The notes: generated by a model not told the origin, from the letters alone. Positions 29,380 through 38,495 are shown, numbered from the stretch's first letter. The stretch is DNA of 64,000 nucleotides from Tepidamorphaceae bacterium (GCA_028279445.1 JANQNT010000022.1:248001-312000), one strand, 5' to 3'. Numbers and translations: made by a program.

Positions 29380-29436
29380 GCGGGGTTTCCTGCTTCCAGC
29401 GGTTCCGGCGCGCGCACTTCTTGTGCTGATGCCATG

Positions 29437-29513
29437 GCCAGCCCACTCCCCCGGCCCAACCACCCGATAGGCGTACCCTCGATAGGGTGGTTGGGCCGGG
29501 GGAGTGGGCTGGC
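29437..29513. repeat. Perfect 29 bp inverted repeat downstream of fba
   Basis: 29437-29465 and 29485-29513 are exact reverse complements (left arm begins GCCAGCCCACTCCC, right arm ends GGGAGTGGGCTGGC), separated by 19 nt. A third, partial copy of the right arm (GGGGGAGTGGGCTGG) lies near 29544-29560. In RNA this forms a very stable hairpin that could end or protect the glycolytic mRNA, though no U-tract follows. The rest of 29380-29673 holds no gene. Confidence 0.9.
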
Positions 29514-29673
29514 ACCGGCCATAGCAAGAATACGTGGTCGGGAGGGGGGAGTGGGCTGGAACCGCCTAAGCTGAAAACCCACCGCCATAACTTCGCGCGA
29601 TTCTCATCGCATCGCGATTGCGTTAGGTTCCCGCAGCAGTCAAGACCGATTCGCTGTCTTCGCCCGGAGATCA

Positions 29674-30297
29674 ATGTTGAGCCAGGCCCGGCCCGATCAT
29701 CAGGTCCCGCCCATCGTGGTGTTCGCGCCGGCTGCACGCCTTGGCGCGGTCGCTCCCGCATGCGGGCTTGCCGCAGCGGTGGTGATCGCAGGCGATACGG
29801 CCAGCCTCAACGCCAACGCTGCCAACGCGGTGCGTGCCGACGGCTGTCCCATGATGGTGGCCGGCGATACGGCATCCGCGCATGGCTTCGACGGGCTGCA
29901 TCTGGAAGCTGACAACGCGGACGCGATCAAGACCGCGCGCCGCGAACTTACCGCCAACACCAGTCTTGGCGTCGGCAGCGCGGCGACACGCCATCAGGCC
30001 ATGATGCTGGGCGAGGGCCTGCCGGACTACGTTCTGTTCGGCCGCGTTGGCGCCGGCGAGCGCCCGGATCGCGCCGCCGACCCGGAGCTGATCGGCTGGT
30101 GGAGCGAACTGTTCGAGATCGCCAGCGTGGCGCTTGCAACCGATGTGGACGAAGCGCGCGCGCTGGTCGACGCAGGCGCCGACTTCGTTGCGGTGCACAA
30201 TCTGCTCTGGCGGGACAGTGATCCGGCCGAAGCCCTGCGGGCACTGGCCAAGGCGCTTGCCGAGGCGCAGCCTGCCGAGATCGAGGCCGTCGGATGA
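29674..30297 (+). CDS. ThiE-like TIM-barrel protein, probably not a standard thiamine-phosphate synthase
   Basis: 207 residues related to thiamine-phosphate synthase: FDGLHLEADNAD matches the family GVHLGQ region, SLGVGSAATRHQAMMLGEGLPDYVLFG matches the middle strand, and VALATDVDEARALVDAGADFVAV matches the phosphate-binding end. The usual N-terminal lysine motif (QLREK), the NDR region, the phosphate-loop threonine-lysine after FGP, and the GGI motif are absent or changed. Catalysis is therefore doubtful. Its stop overlaps the next gene by 4 bp (ATGA), implying translational coupling to a Sel1-repeat protein. No TPP riboswitch is visible upstream. Confidence 0.7.
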   Translation: MLSQARPDHQVPPIVVFAPAARLGAVAPACGLAAAVVIAGDTASLNANAANAVRADGCPMMVAGDTASAHGFDGLHLEADNADAIKTARRELTANTSLGVGSAATRHQAMMLGEGLPDYVLFGRVGAGERPDRAADPELIGWWSELFEIASVALATDVDEARALVDAGADFVAVHNLLWRDSDPAEALRALAKALAEAQPAEIEAVG

Positions 30298-31277
30298 GAC
30301 GCGTACAACCGATACGCCTGCTGGCGGCGGGCCTTGCGCTGGTGATGCTCGGGGCTGGCGCCCACGCCCAGACGCTGGCGCCCAATCAGAACTATCAGGG
30401 TCCCATCGTCGACAAGGAGGCGGAGGCGAACCCGACCCCGGAGACCGCCTTCTCGGCCTTCCAGCGCGGCCTGTATCTCTCCGCCCACAAACAGGCATCC
30501 CAGCTTGCCGGACAAGGCTCCGCTCCGGCGCAGACTTTGCTGGCGCTGCTCTATCACAACGGCATCGGCGTGCCGCTCGATCTGGCCAAGGCGATCAAGT
30601 GGTACTCGACCGCCGCCCTTGCCGGAGATCCGGAAGGCCAGTTCGCGCTCGGTCTGATGCTGGCGCGCGGCGAAGGAACCGTGCAGGACAAGAACAAGGC
30701 GAAGGGCTGGTTCGAGGCCGCCGCCGCCCAGGGCCACATCGAGGCGCACTACAACCTGTCGCTGCTCTACCTGGAGGGCGAGGTGGTGCCGCGCGATTTC
30801 GACCGTGCCGCGGAACTGTTCACCTTCGGCGTCGAGCGCGAACACCCGGAGTCGATCTACAATCTCGCGCTGCTCTACGCCGAAGGACTGGGCGTGGGGC
30901 GCGATCCGGTCAAGGCCGCCGAACTGATGAGCCGCGCCGCATTGCTCAAGCTGCCGCTGGCCGAAGTGCAGTATGCCAGCATGCTGCTACGCGGCGAGGG
31001 CGTGGAGAAGAACGAGCAAGCCGCCGCCGCCTGGTTCGAACGCGCCGCGCGCAGCGGCAACGCCGTGGCCCAGACCCAGCTTGCCAAGCTCTACGCCGCC
31101 GGCCAGGGCGTCGATATCGACAGCGTTTCGGCAGCTTTCTGGTACACGCTGGCGCGCGAGCAGGGCCTGAACGACGCCAGCCTTGAGGCGTTGCTCGCCT
31201 CGCTCACCGACGACGAACGCAAGGCGGTCGACGAACGCGCCGGCACCTGGCGCACCGGTTTCATCCGTCTGCAGTGA
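30294..31277 (+). CDS. Secreted Sel1-like repeat protein
   Basis: 327 residues. An N-terminal signal peptide ([20 protein letters not shown]) is followed by at least six Sel1/TPR-like repeats, for example [109 protein letters not shown] and [26 protein letters not shown]. Such proteins act as scaffolds in the periplasm. The target is unknown. It is coupled to the ThiE-like gene by a 4 bp overlap, and efp follows 82 bp later. Confidence 0.88.
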   Translation: MRRVQPIRLLAAGLALVMLGAGAHAQTLAPNQNYQGPIVDKEAEANPTPETAFSAFQRGLYLSAHKQASQLAGQGSAPAQTLLALLYHNGIGVPLDLAKAIKWYSTAALAGDPEGQFALGLMLARGEGTVQDKNKAKGWFEAAAAQGHIEAHYNLSLLYLEGEVVPRDFDRAAELFTFGVEREHPESIYNLALLYAEGLGVGRDPVKAAELMSRAALLKLPLAEVQYASMLLRGEGVEKNEQAAAAWFERAARSGNAVAQTQLAKLYAAGQGVDIDSVSAAFWYTLAREQGLNDASLEALLASLTDDERKAVDERAGTWRTGFIRLQ

Positions 31278-31359
31278 TCGCGCGGGGCTGGCACCCCACA
31301 GCAGACCTGATAGGTTCCGCCCGACTCGCGCCAACCCCGAACACACCCCACGTGACGCA

Positions 31360-31923
31360 ATGAAGATCAACGGTAACGAAATCCGCCCCGGCAACGTGAT
31401 CCAGCACCAGGACACCATCTGGGCGGTGGTCAAGACGCAGGCCGTCAAGCCCGGCAAGGGCGGCGCCTTCAACCAGGTGGAGCTGAAGAACCTGCTCGAC
31501 GGGCGCAAGCTCAACGAGCGCTTCCGCGCCGACCAGACGGTGGAGCGGGTGCGGCTGGAGCAGAAGGACTTCCAGTACCTCTATGCCGAAGGCGACCGGC
31601 TGGTGTTCATGGACATGGAGAGCTACGACCAGATCGAGCTCGACACCGACTTCGTCGGCGAGCGCGCCGCCTTCCTGCAGGATGGCATGACGGTGACCGT
31701 GGAGATGCACGAGGCCAAGCCGATCGGCGTCACCCTGCCCGGCCAGGTGACGCTTGAGATCACCGAGGCCGACCCTGTCGTGAAGGGACAGACCGCGGCA
31801 TCGTCCTACAAGCCCGCGGTGATGGAGAACGGACTGCGCGTCATGGTGCCGCCATTCGTCCAGTCCGGCGAACGCATCATCGTCGATACCAGCGAAATCA
31901 CCTATGTCCGGCGAGCGGACTAG
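31360..31923 (+). CDS. efp: Elongation factor P
   Basis: Relieves ribosome stalling at consecutive prolines. 187 residues, starting [21 protein letters not shown]. The tip loop KPGKGGAF carries Lys33, the position that is beta-lysylated in E. coli (Lys34). Domains II and III ([54 protein letters not shown]) are complete. Its modifying enzymes are not in the window. Confidence 0.97.
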   Translation: MKINGNEIRPGNVIQHQDTIWAVVKTQAVKPGKGGAFNQVELKNLLDGRKLNERFRADQTVERVRLEQKDFQYLYAEGDRLVFMDMESYDQIELDTDFVGERAAFLQDGMTVTVEMHEAKPIGVTLPGQVTLEITEADPVVKGQTAASSYKPAVMENGLRVMVPPFVQSGERIIVDTSEITYVRRAD

Positions 31924-31970
31924 AGCGGGCTCAGGAAAAGTGGATACCGGTTTTCTTACCCGTTCCCGCT
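31922..31970. repeat. Rhizobiales-type intergenic element after efp
   Basis: GAGCGGGCTCAGGAAAAGTGG followed by ATACCGGTTTTC and a closing CCCGCT arm, starting at the efp stop codon. The string resembles a widely scattered intergenic sequence that I recall from Hyphomicrobiales genomes, perhaps RIME-like. The outer bases AGCGGG and CCCGCT pair. Only one copy of this type lies in the window. Confidence 0.5.
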
Positions 31971-32028
31971 GCAAGCAAGTCAAACCGGCCTTGAGCCGCG
32001 CATTGAGTTGGAAAGGGACGTCCAGCCC

Positions 32029-32826
32029 GTGACCCGCTCCGCCCTGATCAACGTGATGACCGCCGCGGCGCGCAAGGCCGGCCGTGGCCTGACGCGCGAC
32101 TTCGGCGAGGTGGAGAACCTGCAGGTATCGCAGAAAGGTCCCGCTGATTTCGTCTCCAACGCGGATCGGCGCGCCGAACAGGTGCTGCAACGCGAACTGG
32201 AACGGGTGCGGCCGGGCTACAGCTTCCTGATGGAGGAGTCGGGTGCGATCAGCGGCAGCGATCCGCAGCACCGCTGGATCATCGATCCACTCGACGGCAC
32301 CACCAACTACCTGCACGCGATCCCGCTGTTTTCGATCTCGATCGCGCTGGAGCGCGACGGCGAGCTGGTCGCCGGCGTGATCTACAATCCGGTCTCCGAC
32401 GAGCTGTTTTCCGCCGAGCGCGGCAAGGGCGCCTTCCTCAACGACCGGCGCATCCGCGTCGCCGCGCGCCGGCGTCTGGAAGACTGCGTCGTCACCCTGG
32501 GCATTCCCCATCGCGGCCGTGGCGACCACGAATATGCAATCGCCATCCAGCGCGCGGTGATGGCGCGCGCCCATGGCATCCGCCGCACCGGCTCGGCGGC
32601 GCTCGACCTTGCGTGGGTCGCGGCGGGACGCTTCGATGGGTTTTTCGAGACCGGCCTGAGCGCCTGGGACGTGGCGGCCGGGATCGTCATCGTCCGCGAA
32701 GCCGGCGGATATGTTACGGATACGCGCAATCGCGATCTGAGCCTGACCAGCGGCGAGGTCGTGGCGGCAAATCCAGAGGTCCACCATGAGCTCATCGACA
32801 CAGTCTCCGCCGCCCGGGTCGCCTGA
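32029..32826 (+). CDS. Inositol monophosphatase family protein
   Basis: 265 residues of the Mg-dependent IMPase/SuhB/CysQ superfamily. Metal motifs are MEESG (first glutamate), WIIDPLDGTTNYLHAIPLFSISIAL (the DPLDGT core) and the C-terminal SAWDVAAGIVIVREAGGYVTD. Substrate could be inositol phosphate, histidinol phosphate or similar; the sequence does not decide. The start is a GTG at 32029 with GGAAAGGG upstream; an ATG at 32053 is possible. It overlaps the following MotA-like gene by 41 bp, so the two are likely coupled. Confidence 0.9.
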   Translation: MTRSALINVMTAAARKAGRGLTRDFGEVENLQVSQKGPADFVSNADRRAEQVLQRELERVRPGYSFLMEESGAISGSDPQHRWIIDPLDGTTNYLHAIPLFSISIALERDGELVAGVIYNPVSDELFSAERGKGAFLNDRRIRVAARRRLEDCVVTLGIPHRGRGDHEYAIAIQRAVMARAHGIRRTGSAALDLAWVAAGRFDGFFETGLSAWDVAAGIVIVREAGGYVTDTRNRDLSLTSGEVVAANPEVHHELIDTVSAARVA

Positions 32827-33913
32827 CAACACCGAGCGCGACTCCTTCATGTCGCGCACCCGAGGACTGTTTACCGGCGACGACCCCGCCGAGGAGCCGG
32901 TAGCGGAGACGCGTATCGACACCGGCAAGGTGGCTGGTCCACGCGTCTACCTGGCGCGCATGCTGGTGTTCCTGATTATCGCCGGCTTCGTGGTGATGAT
33001 CCTGGCGCCGCAGATCACCGGCGCCTTCATGGCCAATCCCGGCCTCAACGGCCTCATCGTCGGCGTGTTGCTGATCGGCACCCTGATGGCCTTCCGGCAG
33101 GTCGTGCGGCTGTTTCGCGAGGTCAACTGGGTCAACAACTTCCGCCTCGCCGATCCGGGCCTCGCCTTCGACCGGCAGCCGGTCCTGCTGGCGCCGATGG
33201 CGGCCATGCTGCGCGACCGCATCGGCCGCATGGCGATCACCCCCCAGGTGATGCGCTCGCTGCTCGATTCGCTGGCCATCCGCCTCGACGAGGCGCACGA
33301 GATTTCCCGCTACATGATCGGCCTGCTGGTGTTCCTCGGCCTGCTTGGCACCTTCTGGGGCCTGCTGCAGACGGTCGCCGCCGTCGGCGACACCATCCAG
33401 CAGCTCGATGTCGGTTCCAACGATGTCGGCGTCATCTTCGAGGACCTGAAATCCGGCCTTGCCGCGCCGCTCGGCGGCATGGGCACCGCCTTCTCCTCCT
33501 CGCTGTTCGGACTTGCCGGGTCGCTGGTGCTCGGCTTCCTGGACCTGCAGGCAAGCCAGGCGCAGAACCGCTTCTACACCGATGTCGAGGACTGGCTGTC
33601 GAGCGTCACCGACGTCTCCGTCGGCGAGGCCGACCGCGCCCAACCCGCGGCAGCAGCCGCAGCGCCGGGGCTGGAAGTGCAGCAGAGCATCGACCGGCTG
33701 TCGCGGATCATCGCCCAGAGCGGCGGCGGAGGCACTGGCGGGCGCGCCACCACCCAGGCGCTCGCCGATCTCGCCGAAGGCGTCCAGGGCCTCGTTCAGC
33801 ATCTGCGCACCGAGCAGAACGTGCTGCGCGAACTGGTCGCCAACCAGGCCCGCCAGCAGGATGACCTGCGCGACCTGATCAACCGCATGGGCACGTCACG
33901 CAAGGAGCGCTGA
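32786..33913 (+). CDS. MotA/TolQ/ExbB-family proton channel protein, motor subunit
   Basis: 375 residues. Four membrane helices: about 55-78 (YLARMLVFLIIAGFVVMILAP), 85-106 (GLNGLIVGVLLIGTLMAF), 175-200 (YMIGLLVFLGLLGTFWGLLQTVAA) and 225-250 (GMGTAFSSSLFGLAGSLVLGFLDL). The last two carry the MotA/ExbB signature LGLLGTFWGLLQT. A C-terminal cytoplasmic tail of about 110 residues is predicted to be helical. It is one base ahead of a MotB-like gene, so they should form one energised complex. No flagellar genes are nearby, so it is probably not the flagellar stator. Its cellular task is unknown. Confidence 0.85.
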   Translation: MSSSTQSPPPGSPDNTERDSFMSRTRGLFTGDDPAEEPVAETRIDTGKVAGPRVYLARMLVFLIIAGFVVMILAPQITGAFMANPGLNGLIVGVLLIGTLMAFRQVVRLFREVNWVNNFRLADPGLAFDRQPVLLAPMAAMLRDRIGRMAITPQVMRSLLDSLAIRLDEAHEISRYMIGLLVFLGLLGTFWGLLQTVAAVGDTIQQLDVGSNDVGVIFEDLKSGLAAPLGGMGTAFSSSLFGLAGSLVLGFLDLQASQAQNRFYTDVEDWLSSVTDVSVGEADRAQPAAAAAAPGLEVQQSIDRLSRIIAQSGGGGTGGRATTQALADLAEGVQGLVQHLRTEQNVLRELVANQARQQDDLRDLINRMGTSRKER

Positions 33914-33914
33914 C

Positions 33915-34949
33915 ATGGCGCTGATCAGCTCCCGCCGTCGTGAGACCCGCCGGGTCGACTACTGGCCATCCTTCGTCGACGCCCTGTCGACGCTGCTGCT
34001 CGTCATCATCTTCCTGCTGTCGGTGTTCATGCTGGCGCAGTTCTTCCTGAGCCAGGAGATTTCCGGCCGCGACACCCTGCTCAACCGTCTCAACAGCCAA
34101 ATCGCCGAACTGACCGAACTGCTGGCGCTGGAGCGTGCCGACAAGCGCTCATTGGAAGAGCAACTCGCCAGCCTGCAGGACAGCCTGTCCGGCGCCCAGG
34201 GCGAGCGCGACCGGCTGCAGAGCCTGCTGGAACAGCGCGCCGGCATCGGCGACAGCGCCGATGCCACCATCGCCGGCCTGCGCGGCGAGCTGGAGACAGA
34301 GCGCGACATCAGCCAGCAGGCGCTGGCGCAGATCGAACTGCTGAACCAGCAGATCGCCGCCCTGCGCCGCCAGCTCGCGGCTCTCGAAGCGGCACTGGAG
34401 GCATCCGAGGCGCGCGACCGCGAAAGCCAGTCCAAGATCGCCGATCTCGGCCGCCGGCTGAACGTGGCGCTGGCCCAGCGCGTGCAGGAACTCGCCCGCT
34501 ACCGCTCCGACTTCTTCGGGCGTCTGCGCGAGATACTCAGCCAGCGCTCCGACATTCGTGTCGTCGGCGACCGCTTCGTGTTCCAGTCGGAAGTGCTGTT
34601 TTCCGTCGGGTCCGCCACCATCAACACGGCCGGGCGCGCCGAACTCAACAAGCTCGCAGACGCGCTGCTGGAACTTGAGCGCGACATTCCCGACGAGATC
34701 AGTTGGGTGCTGCGTGTCGACGGCCATACCGACGTGCAGCCGATCAGCGGTGGCGGGCGATTTGCCTCCAACTGGGATCTGTCGGCGGCGCGCGCCATCT
34801 CGGTTGTGCAGTATCTGGTGGCGCGCGGTGTTGGGCCCACGAGGCTGGTCGCCGCCGGCTTCGGCGAGTTCCAGCCGCTAGTCGATGAAGCCAACGACAA
34901 CGCCTACGCGCAGAACCGGCGCATCGAGCTCAAGCTGACGGAACGCTGA
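33915..34949 (+). CDS. MotB/OmpA-like motor partner with long coiled coil
   Basis: 344 residues in three parts. A single membrane helix (about 18-45, SFVDALSTLLLVIIFLLSVFMLAQFFL) contains Asp22 in the position of the MotB proton-carrying aspartate. A coiled coil runs over about 55-200 (LLNRLNSQIAELTELLALERADK to QIAALRRQLAALEAALEASE). An OmpA-like peptidoglycan-binding domain ends the protein (VLRVDGHTDVQPISGG, RAISVVQYLVARGV, NRRIELKLTER). It follows the MotA-like gene by 1 bp. The 3' end overlaps the convergent ABC transporter gene by 20 bp. Confidence 0.87.
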   Translation: MALISSRRRETRRVDYWPSFVDALSTLLLVIIFLLSVFMLAQFFLSQEISGRDTLLNRLNSQIAELTELLALERADKRSLEEQLASLQDSLSGAQGERDRLQSLLEQRAGIGDSADATIAGLRGELETERDISQQALAQIELLNQQIAALRRQLAALEAALEASEARDRESQSKIADLGRRLNVALAQRVQELARYRSDFFGRLREILSQRSDIRVVGDRFVFQSEVLFSVGSATINTAGRAELNKLADALLELERDIPDEISWVLRVDGHTDVQPISGGGRFASNWDLSAARAISVVQYLVARGVGPTRLVAAGFGEFQPLVDEANDNAYAQNRRIELKLTER

Positions 34950-36855
34950 GCGTCTCAGGCCCGTCGGCCTTGGTTTCGGCCGCCGGTTTCCCGGAATGGC
35001 TCGCCGGTTCTTCGACTGCACCTTCGAGGCCATCGCCCGCGGTGAACGCCGGCGCGGGCACGTTGAACTGCAACTCTGCCAGACGCGCATAAAGCCCGCC
35101 CTTGGCCAGCAGTTCCTCGTGTGTCCCGGTCTCGACGATGCGGCCTTCATCGATCACCAGCGTACGATCGCAATTCAGCACCGTCGCCAGGCGATGCGCG
35201 ATGACCAGCGTGGTGCGGTTATGCATCAGCTCGCCGAGCGCCTCGTTGATGAGCTTTTCGGATTCAGCGTCCAGCGAACTGGTCGCCTCGTCGAGCAACA
35301 GCACCGGCGCATCCTTCAGGATCGCGCGCGCGATGGCGATACGCTGCCGCTGTCCCCCCGACAACGTCACACCGCGCTCGCCAAGCCCGGTGTCGTATTG
35401 CTGAGGCAGGTTCATGATGAACTCATCGGCCCGCGCAGCGCGCGCAGCGCGCACGATGGCCGCATCGTCACCGGTCATGCCGTAACCGATATTGTCGCGC
35501 ACGCTGGCCGCAAAGACCGCCGGTTCCTGCGGCACCAGGGCGATCTGACTGCGTAACTCGGTCGGATCGAGCCGGGACACATCCGTTCCATCGAGCCGGA
35601 TGTGGCCCGACTGCGGATCGTAATGCCGCAGGATGAGCCGGAACACCGATGACTTGCCGGACCCGGACGGACCCACGAGCGCGACGCGTTCGCCGGGCGA
35701 CACGGTGAAGCTCAGATCATCCAGCACCGGTGTCTGCGGGCGCGCCGGATAGGCGAAGCCGACCGCCTCCAGGGCGATCTCCCCGCGTACCGGTTCGCTG
35801 AAGCTCTCCGGATTGGCCGGCGCGACGATGTCCGGCTCCACGGTCAGCAACTCGTCGAGGCGTTCGGCCGCGCCGGCCGCCTGCTGCACCTCGCCCCACA
35901 CCTGGCTCAACTCGCCGAGCGCCCCGGCGGCGAACACCGAGTAGAGCACGAACTGTCCGAGCCGGCCCGGCGTCATGGTGCCGGCCAGCACCTCCTCCGC
36001 GCCTGCCCACAGCACCAGCACGACGGAACCGAACACCAGGAACAGTGCCACCGCCGTCAGCACGGATCGTGCCGCGGTGGAGGCACGCGCCGCCGCGAAG
36101 GCGGATTCCACCGCGTCGACGAACCTGCTCGCCACCCGTTTCTCGGCGGTGAAGGCGTGCATGGTGCGCACCGCACCGAGCTGCTCGCCGGCGAAAGCGC
36201 CGGCTTCCGCGAGCGTGTCCTGCGCCATGCGCGAGCGCCGGCGGATGGCACGGCCGAAACCGACCAGCGGCAGCACGATGATGGGAATGGCGATCAGCAC
36301 ATACATCGCCAGTTGCGGGCTGGTGATCACCATCAGCACGGTGGCGCCGATGCCAAGCACCAGGTTGCGTAGCGCGATCGACATGGAGGCGCCAACGGCG
36401 GCCTTGATCTGCGTCGTGTCGGCGGTCAGCCGCGACAGGATTTCACCGCTCTGGGTCTGATCGTAGAAGCCCGCCGACAGCTTGGTGAGATGGGTGAACA
36501 CATCGCCGCGCAGGTCCGCGACCACCCGCTCGCCGAGCCAGGTCACCAGGTAGTAGCGCGTCGCGCTGGCCACCGCGAGAACGGCCACGACCAGCAGCAG
36601 GACACCGAAATACAGATCGATCAGCGAACTGCCGTCATCGGCGTTGAAGCCGTAATCGATCATCCGCCGCACCGCCATCGGCAGCGCCAGCGTTGCCGCG
36701 GCCGCCGTCAGCAGCGCCACCAGGGCCGCCAGCAGCCGGCCGCGATAGCGCAGCACATACGGCACCAGCATGGCCAGCGGGCGCAGCGCGATGCCGCGAT
36801 CGGGCACTTCCCCGACAGCCCTGCGCGGCTGCGTGTCGTCCAAGCCTCGTGACAT
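34930..36855 (-). CDS. ABC-type exporter, fused permease and ATPase
   Basis: 641-residue half-transporter of the MsbA/lipid-and-drug exporter class. The N-terminal domain has six membrane helices (first at about 26-60, LAMLVPYVLRYRGRLLAALVALL). The ATPase domain has Walker A VGPSGSGKSS, Q-loop VPQEPAVFA, signature LSGGQRQRIAIARAI, Walker B VLLLDEATSSLD and H-loop IAHRLAT. A tail of about 45 residues after the ATPase domain (FTAGDGLEGAVEEPASHSGK) is low-complexity. Substrate unknown. It is transcribed alone. Confidence 0.93.
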   Translation of the reverse strand: MSRGLDDTQPRRAVGEVPDRGIALRPLAMLVPYVLRYRGRLLAALVALLTAAAATLALPMAVRRMIDYGFNADDGSSLIDLYFGVLLLVVAVLAVASATRYYLVTWLGERVVADLRGDVFTHLTKLSAGFYDQTQSGEILSRLTADTTQIKAAVGASMSIALRNLVLGIGATVLMVITSPQLAMYVLIAIPIIVLPLVGFGRAIRRRSRMAQDTLAEAGAFAGEQLGAVRTMHAFTAEKRVASRFVDAVESAFAAARASTAARSVLTAVALFLVFGSVVLVLWAGAEEVLAGTMTPGRLGQFVLYSVFAAGALGELSQVWGEVQQAAGAAERLDELLTVEPDIVAPANPESFSEPVRGEIALEAVGFAYPARPQTPVLDDLSFTVSPGERVALVGPSGSGKSSVFRLILRHYDPQSGHIRLDGTDVSRLDPTELRSQIALVPQEPAVFAASVRDNIGYGMTGDDAAIVRAARAARADEFIMNLPQQYDTGLGERGVTLSGGQRQRIAIARAILKDAPVLLLDEATSSLDAESEKLINEALGELMHNRTTLVIAHRLATVLNCDRTLVIDEGRIVETGTHEELLAKGGLYARLAELQFNVPAPAFTAGDGLEGAVEEPASHSGKPAAETKADGPETLSVPSA

Positions 36856-37081
36856 CTGCCTGCTTTTGTTTCCGAATTCGCCCGGTTTGAACTATTCCAA
36901 CAACGCACTTTGCCGTGCCGCAACGGCCTGCGCAAACCCTTCGGACGTCGCGATACTTAACGGCTCGCGGTCTGCTTGTCTCCCGGCGCCGCATGCGATA
37001 TAGAGCCGCGACTTTGCTGACAATGACCTGAGCGAGAGAGCCGCGCCGCACGCGCGATCCCGCCAGCATCGCGAGACGAGC

Positions 37082-37300
37082 ATGAAAAAGGACATCCATC
37101 CCGATTATCACACCGTCAAGGTGGTGATGACCGACGGCACCGAATTCGAGACGCGCTCGACCTACGGCGAGCAGGGCCAGACGCTGCAGCTCGATATCGA
37201 TCCGACAACGCATCCCGCCTGGACGGGCGGTGGCCAGCATCTGATCGATCGCGGCGGCCGCGTCAGCCGCTTCAAGAAGAAGTTCGACTTCCTCGGCTGA
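37082..37300 (+). CDS. rpmE: 50S ribosomal protein L31
   Basis: 72 residues: [29 protein letters not shown] and [29 protein letters not shown] are family signatures. It has no cysteine, so it is the zinc-free form, typical for alphaproteobacteria. It is monocistronic; the repeat cluster begins 69 bp past the stop. Confidence 0.96.
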   Translation: MKKDIHPDYHTVKVVMTDGTEFETRSTYGEQGQTLQLDIDPTTHPAWTGGGQHLIDRGGRVSRFKKKFDFLG

Positions 37301-37369
37301 TCACGCGGCGCGGCGAAAATCGCCCAATCTTCCTTGCATCATTGCCGGGCGGTGCGCGGTCGCGGAGTC

Positions 37370-37698
37370 ATTTCGCTCACGCCAGTTCGCTCCGCTCACG
37401 GCTCCGCGGGGGCGCGCTTTCGCGCGGACACACGGTCGCGTGTCTGGGCTCGTTCCTCGCACCGACGGAGTGTTTGGCACCCCGGCGCGCGACTGTGCGC
37501 CCGGCCGGTCAGGCCGCCCCTGCGGAGGCGTTGTGCGTTAGCGCAACTGCCGTGAGCAAAATAAAACTGGCGAAGCCGGCAAGCGCGACCGCGCGCCGCC
37601 CGATAGGGCGCCCCCGCGGAGGCGGTGAACGTAAGTGAGCTTGGCGTGAGCGGAATAGATGCGCGCCAGCGCAACTGGCGTGAGCGAAATCAAACCGG
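37370..37698. repeat. Cluster of family 1 palindromic repeats (copies B1-B4)
   Basis: The rpmE / DUF1465 convergent gap (37301-37749) is mostly repeat. B1 (37370-37448, plus) reads ATTTCGCTCACGCC, CTCCGCGGGGGCGC and ends CTGGG. B2 (37487-37562, minus) contains the complement of CGCCTCCGCAGGGGCGG and CCTGACCGGCCGG. B3 (37587-37656, minus) contains the same core with CGCCTCCGCGGGGGC. B4 (37663-37698, minus) is only the head CGCTCACGCCAGTTGCGC. Short open frames across the cluster have no coding character. Confidence 0.82.
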
Positions 37699-37749
37699 GG
37701 CAGCCGGGTCATCTCACGACGAATTCAGTCTTCGGCAGACAGCGACCAC

Positions 37750-38301
37750 TCAGTCGCGCTGGCGCACTGCGCCGAGTGCCGCGCTCAGCCGGTCGAGCTG
37801 ATCCTCCAGCGGCCGCTCGGCTGCCAACGCGGTGTCGATCGTCTCGTCGTCATAGACCTGACCGTCCAGCGTGCGGATGCGCGCCTGCAGGCGCACCGAA
37901 CGCTCTATCAGTACCCTCAGCGCATCGGGCAGCCCGTCGAACCCGGCCGAACGTTCCGGCCCGCCGGGATCCTGCAGCTTCACCTTCGCCTTCTCACGTA
38001 TCGCCTGCTTTTGGCTCATCTCGCCTTCCTTGACGGCGCGATGCAGCAGCAGCCAGGAGGCCATCTGCATCAGCCGCGTGGTCAGCTTCATGCTCTCCGC
38101 CGCATAGGCGAGGCTGGCGATGCGGGTGAGGTCCTTCGACTCCGTGCGCCCGGGACCGTCCAGATAATCGGCGGTTTCCTCCAGCAATGTCATGCCTTCG
38201 CGAAACAGCGCCAGAAACGCTTCCGACGACAACGCCTTTTCGCCGAACGAGATCGGTCGCTCGACGAGAACTCGCGTCTCGGTTGTGGTCTTCTTAGCCA
38301 T
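37750..38301 (-). CDS. DUF1465-family protein
   Basis: 183 residues from the ATG at 38301 (MAKKTTTETRVLVERPISFGEKALSSEAFLALFREGMTLLEETADYLDGPGR), preceded by a purine-rich site. It is an all-helical cytosolic protein (ASLAYAAESMKLTTRLMQMASWLLLHRAV; QKQAIREKAKVKL) of the alphaproteobacterial DUF1465 family, sometimes described as a putative regulator. The function is not established. A longer frame upstream has unlikely composition. The CtrA box and RNA hairpins at 38496-38630 lie upstream. Confidence 0.85.
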   Translation of the reverse strand: MAKKTTTETRVLVERPISFGEKALSSEAFLALFREGMTLLEETADYLDGPGRTESKDLTRIASLAYAAESMKLTTRLMQMASWLLLHRAVKEGEMSQKQAIREKAKVKLQDPGGPERSAGFDGLPDALRVLIERSVRLQARIRTLDGQVYDDETIDTALAAERPLEDQLDRLSAALGAVRQRD

Positions 38302-38495
38302 GCCCTGTCCGTCTCTACGCAATACCAACGACGTCATGGCCTTGTTTTCATTGTTGCCATGCCGTGCCTGACGGGTTTTCCGGCCTGCACGCTTAACGCG
38401 AAGCGGCAATACCGAACGAAATCGGTAACCGCATGCGACAAGCATCGACCGGGCTGTGCGAGGGATACTGACGCCAAACGACCGCGATGTCGCGC

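Noticed and set aside
29380-29673. A TPP riboswitch upstream of the ThiE-like gene.
   Set aside because: I could not find the conserved CUGAGA and related core sequences; the region is dominated by the 29 bp palindrome.
32786-34949. The MotA/MotB-like pair as a Zorya anti-phage system (ZorAB).
   Set aside because: Zorya needs ZorC and ZorD or ZorE beside ZorAB. Here the neighbours are an IMPase-family gene, efp and an ABC exporter, all housekeeping-like.
37334-37712. Several 65-100 codon open frames in the rpmE / DUF1465 gap.
   Set aside because: They run through the inverted repeat copies, appear on both strands because of them, and have no ribosome sites or domain features.
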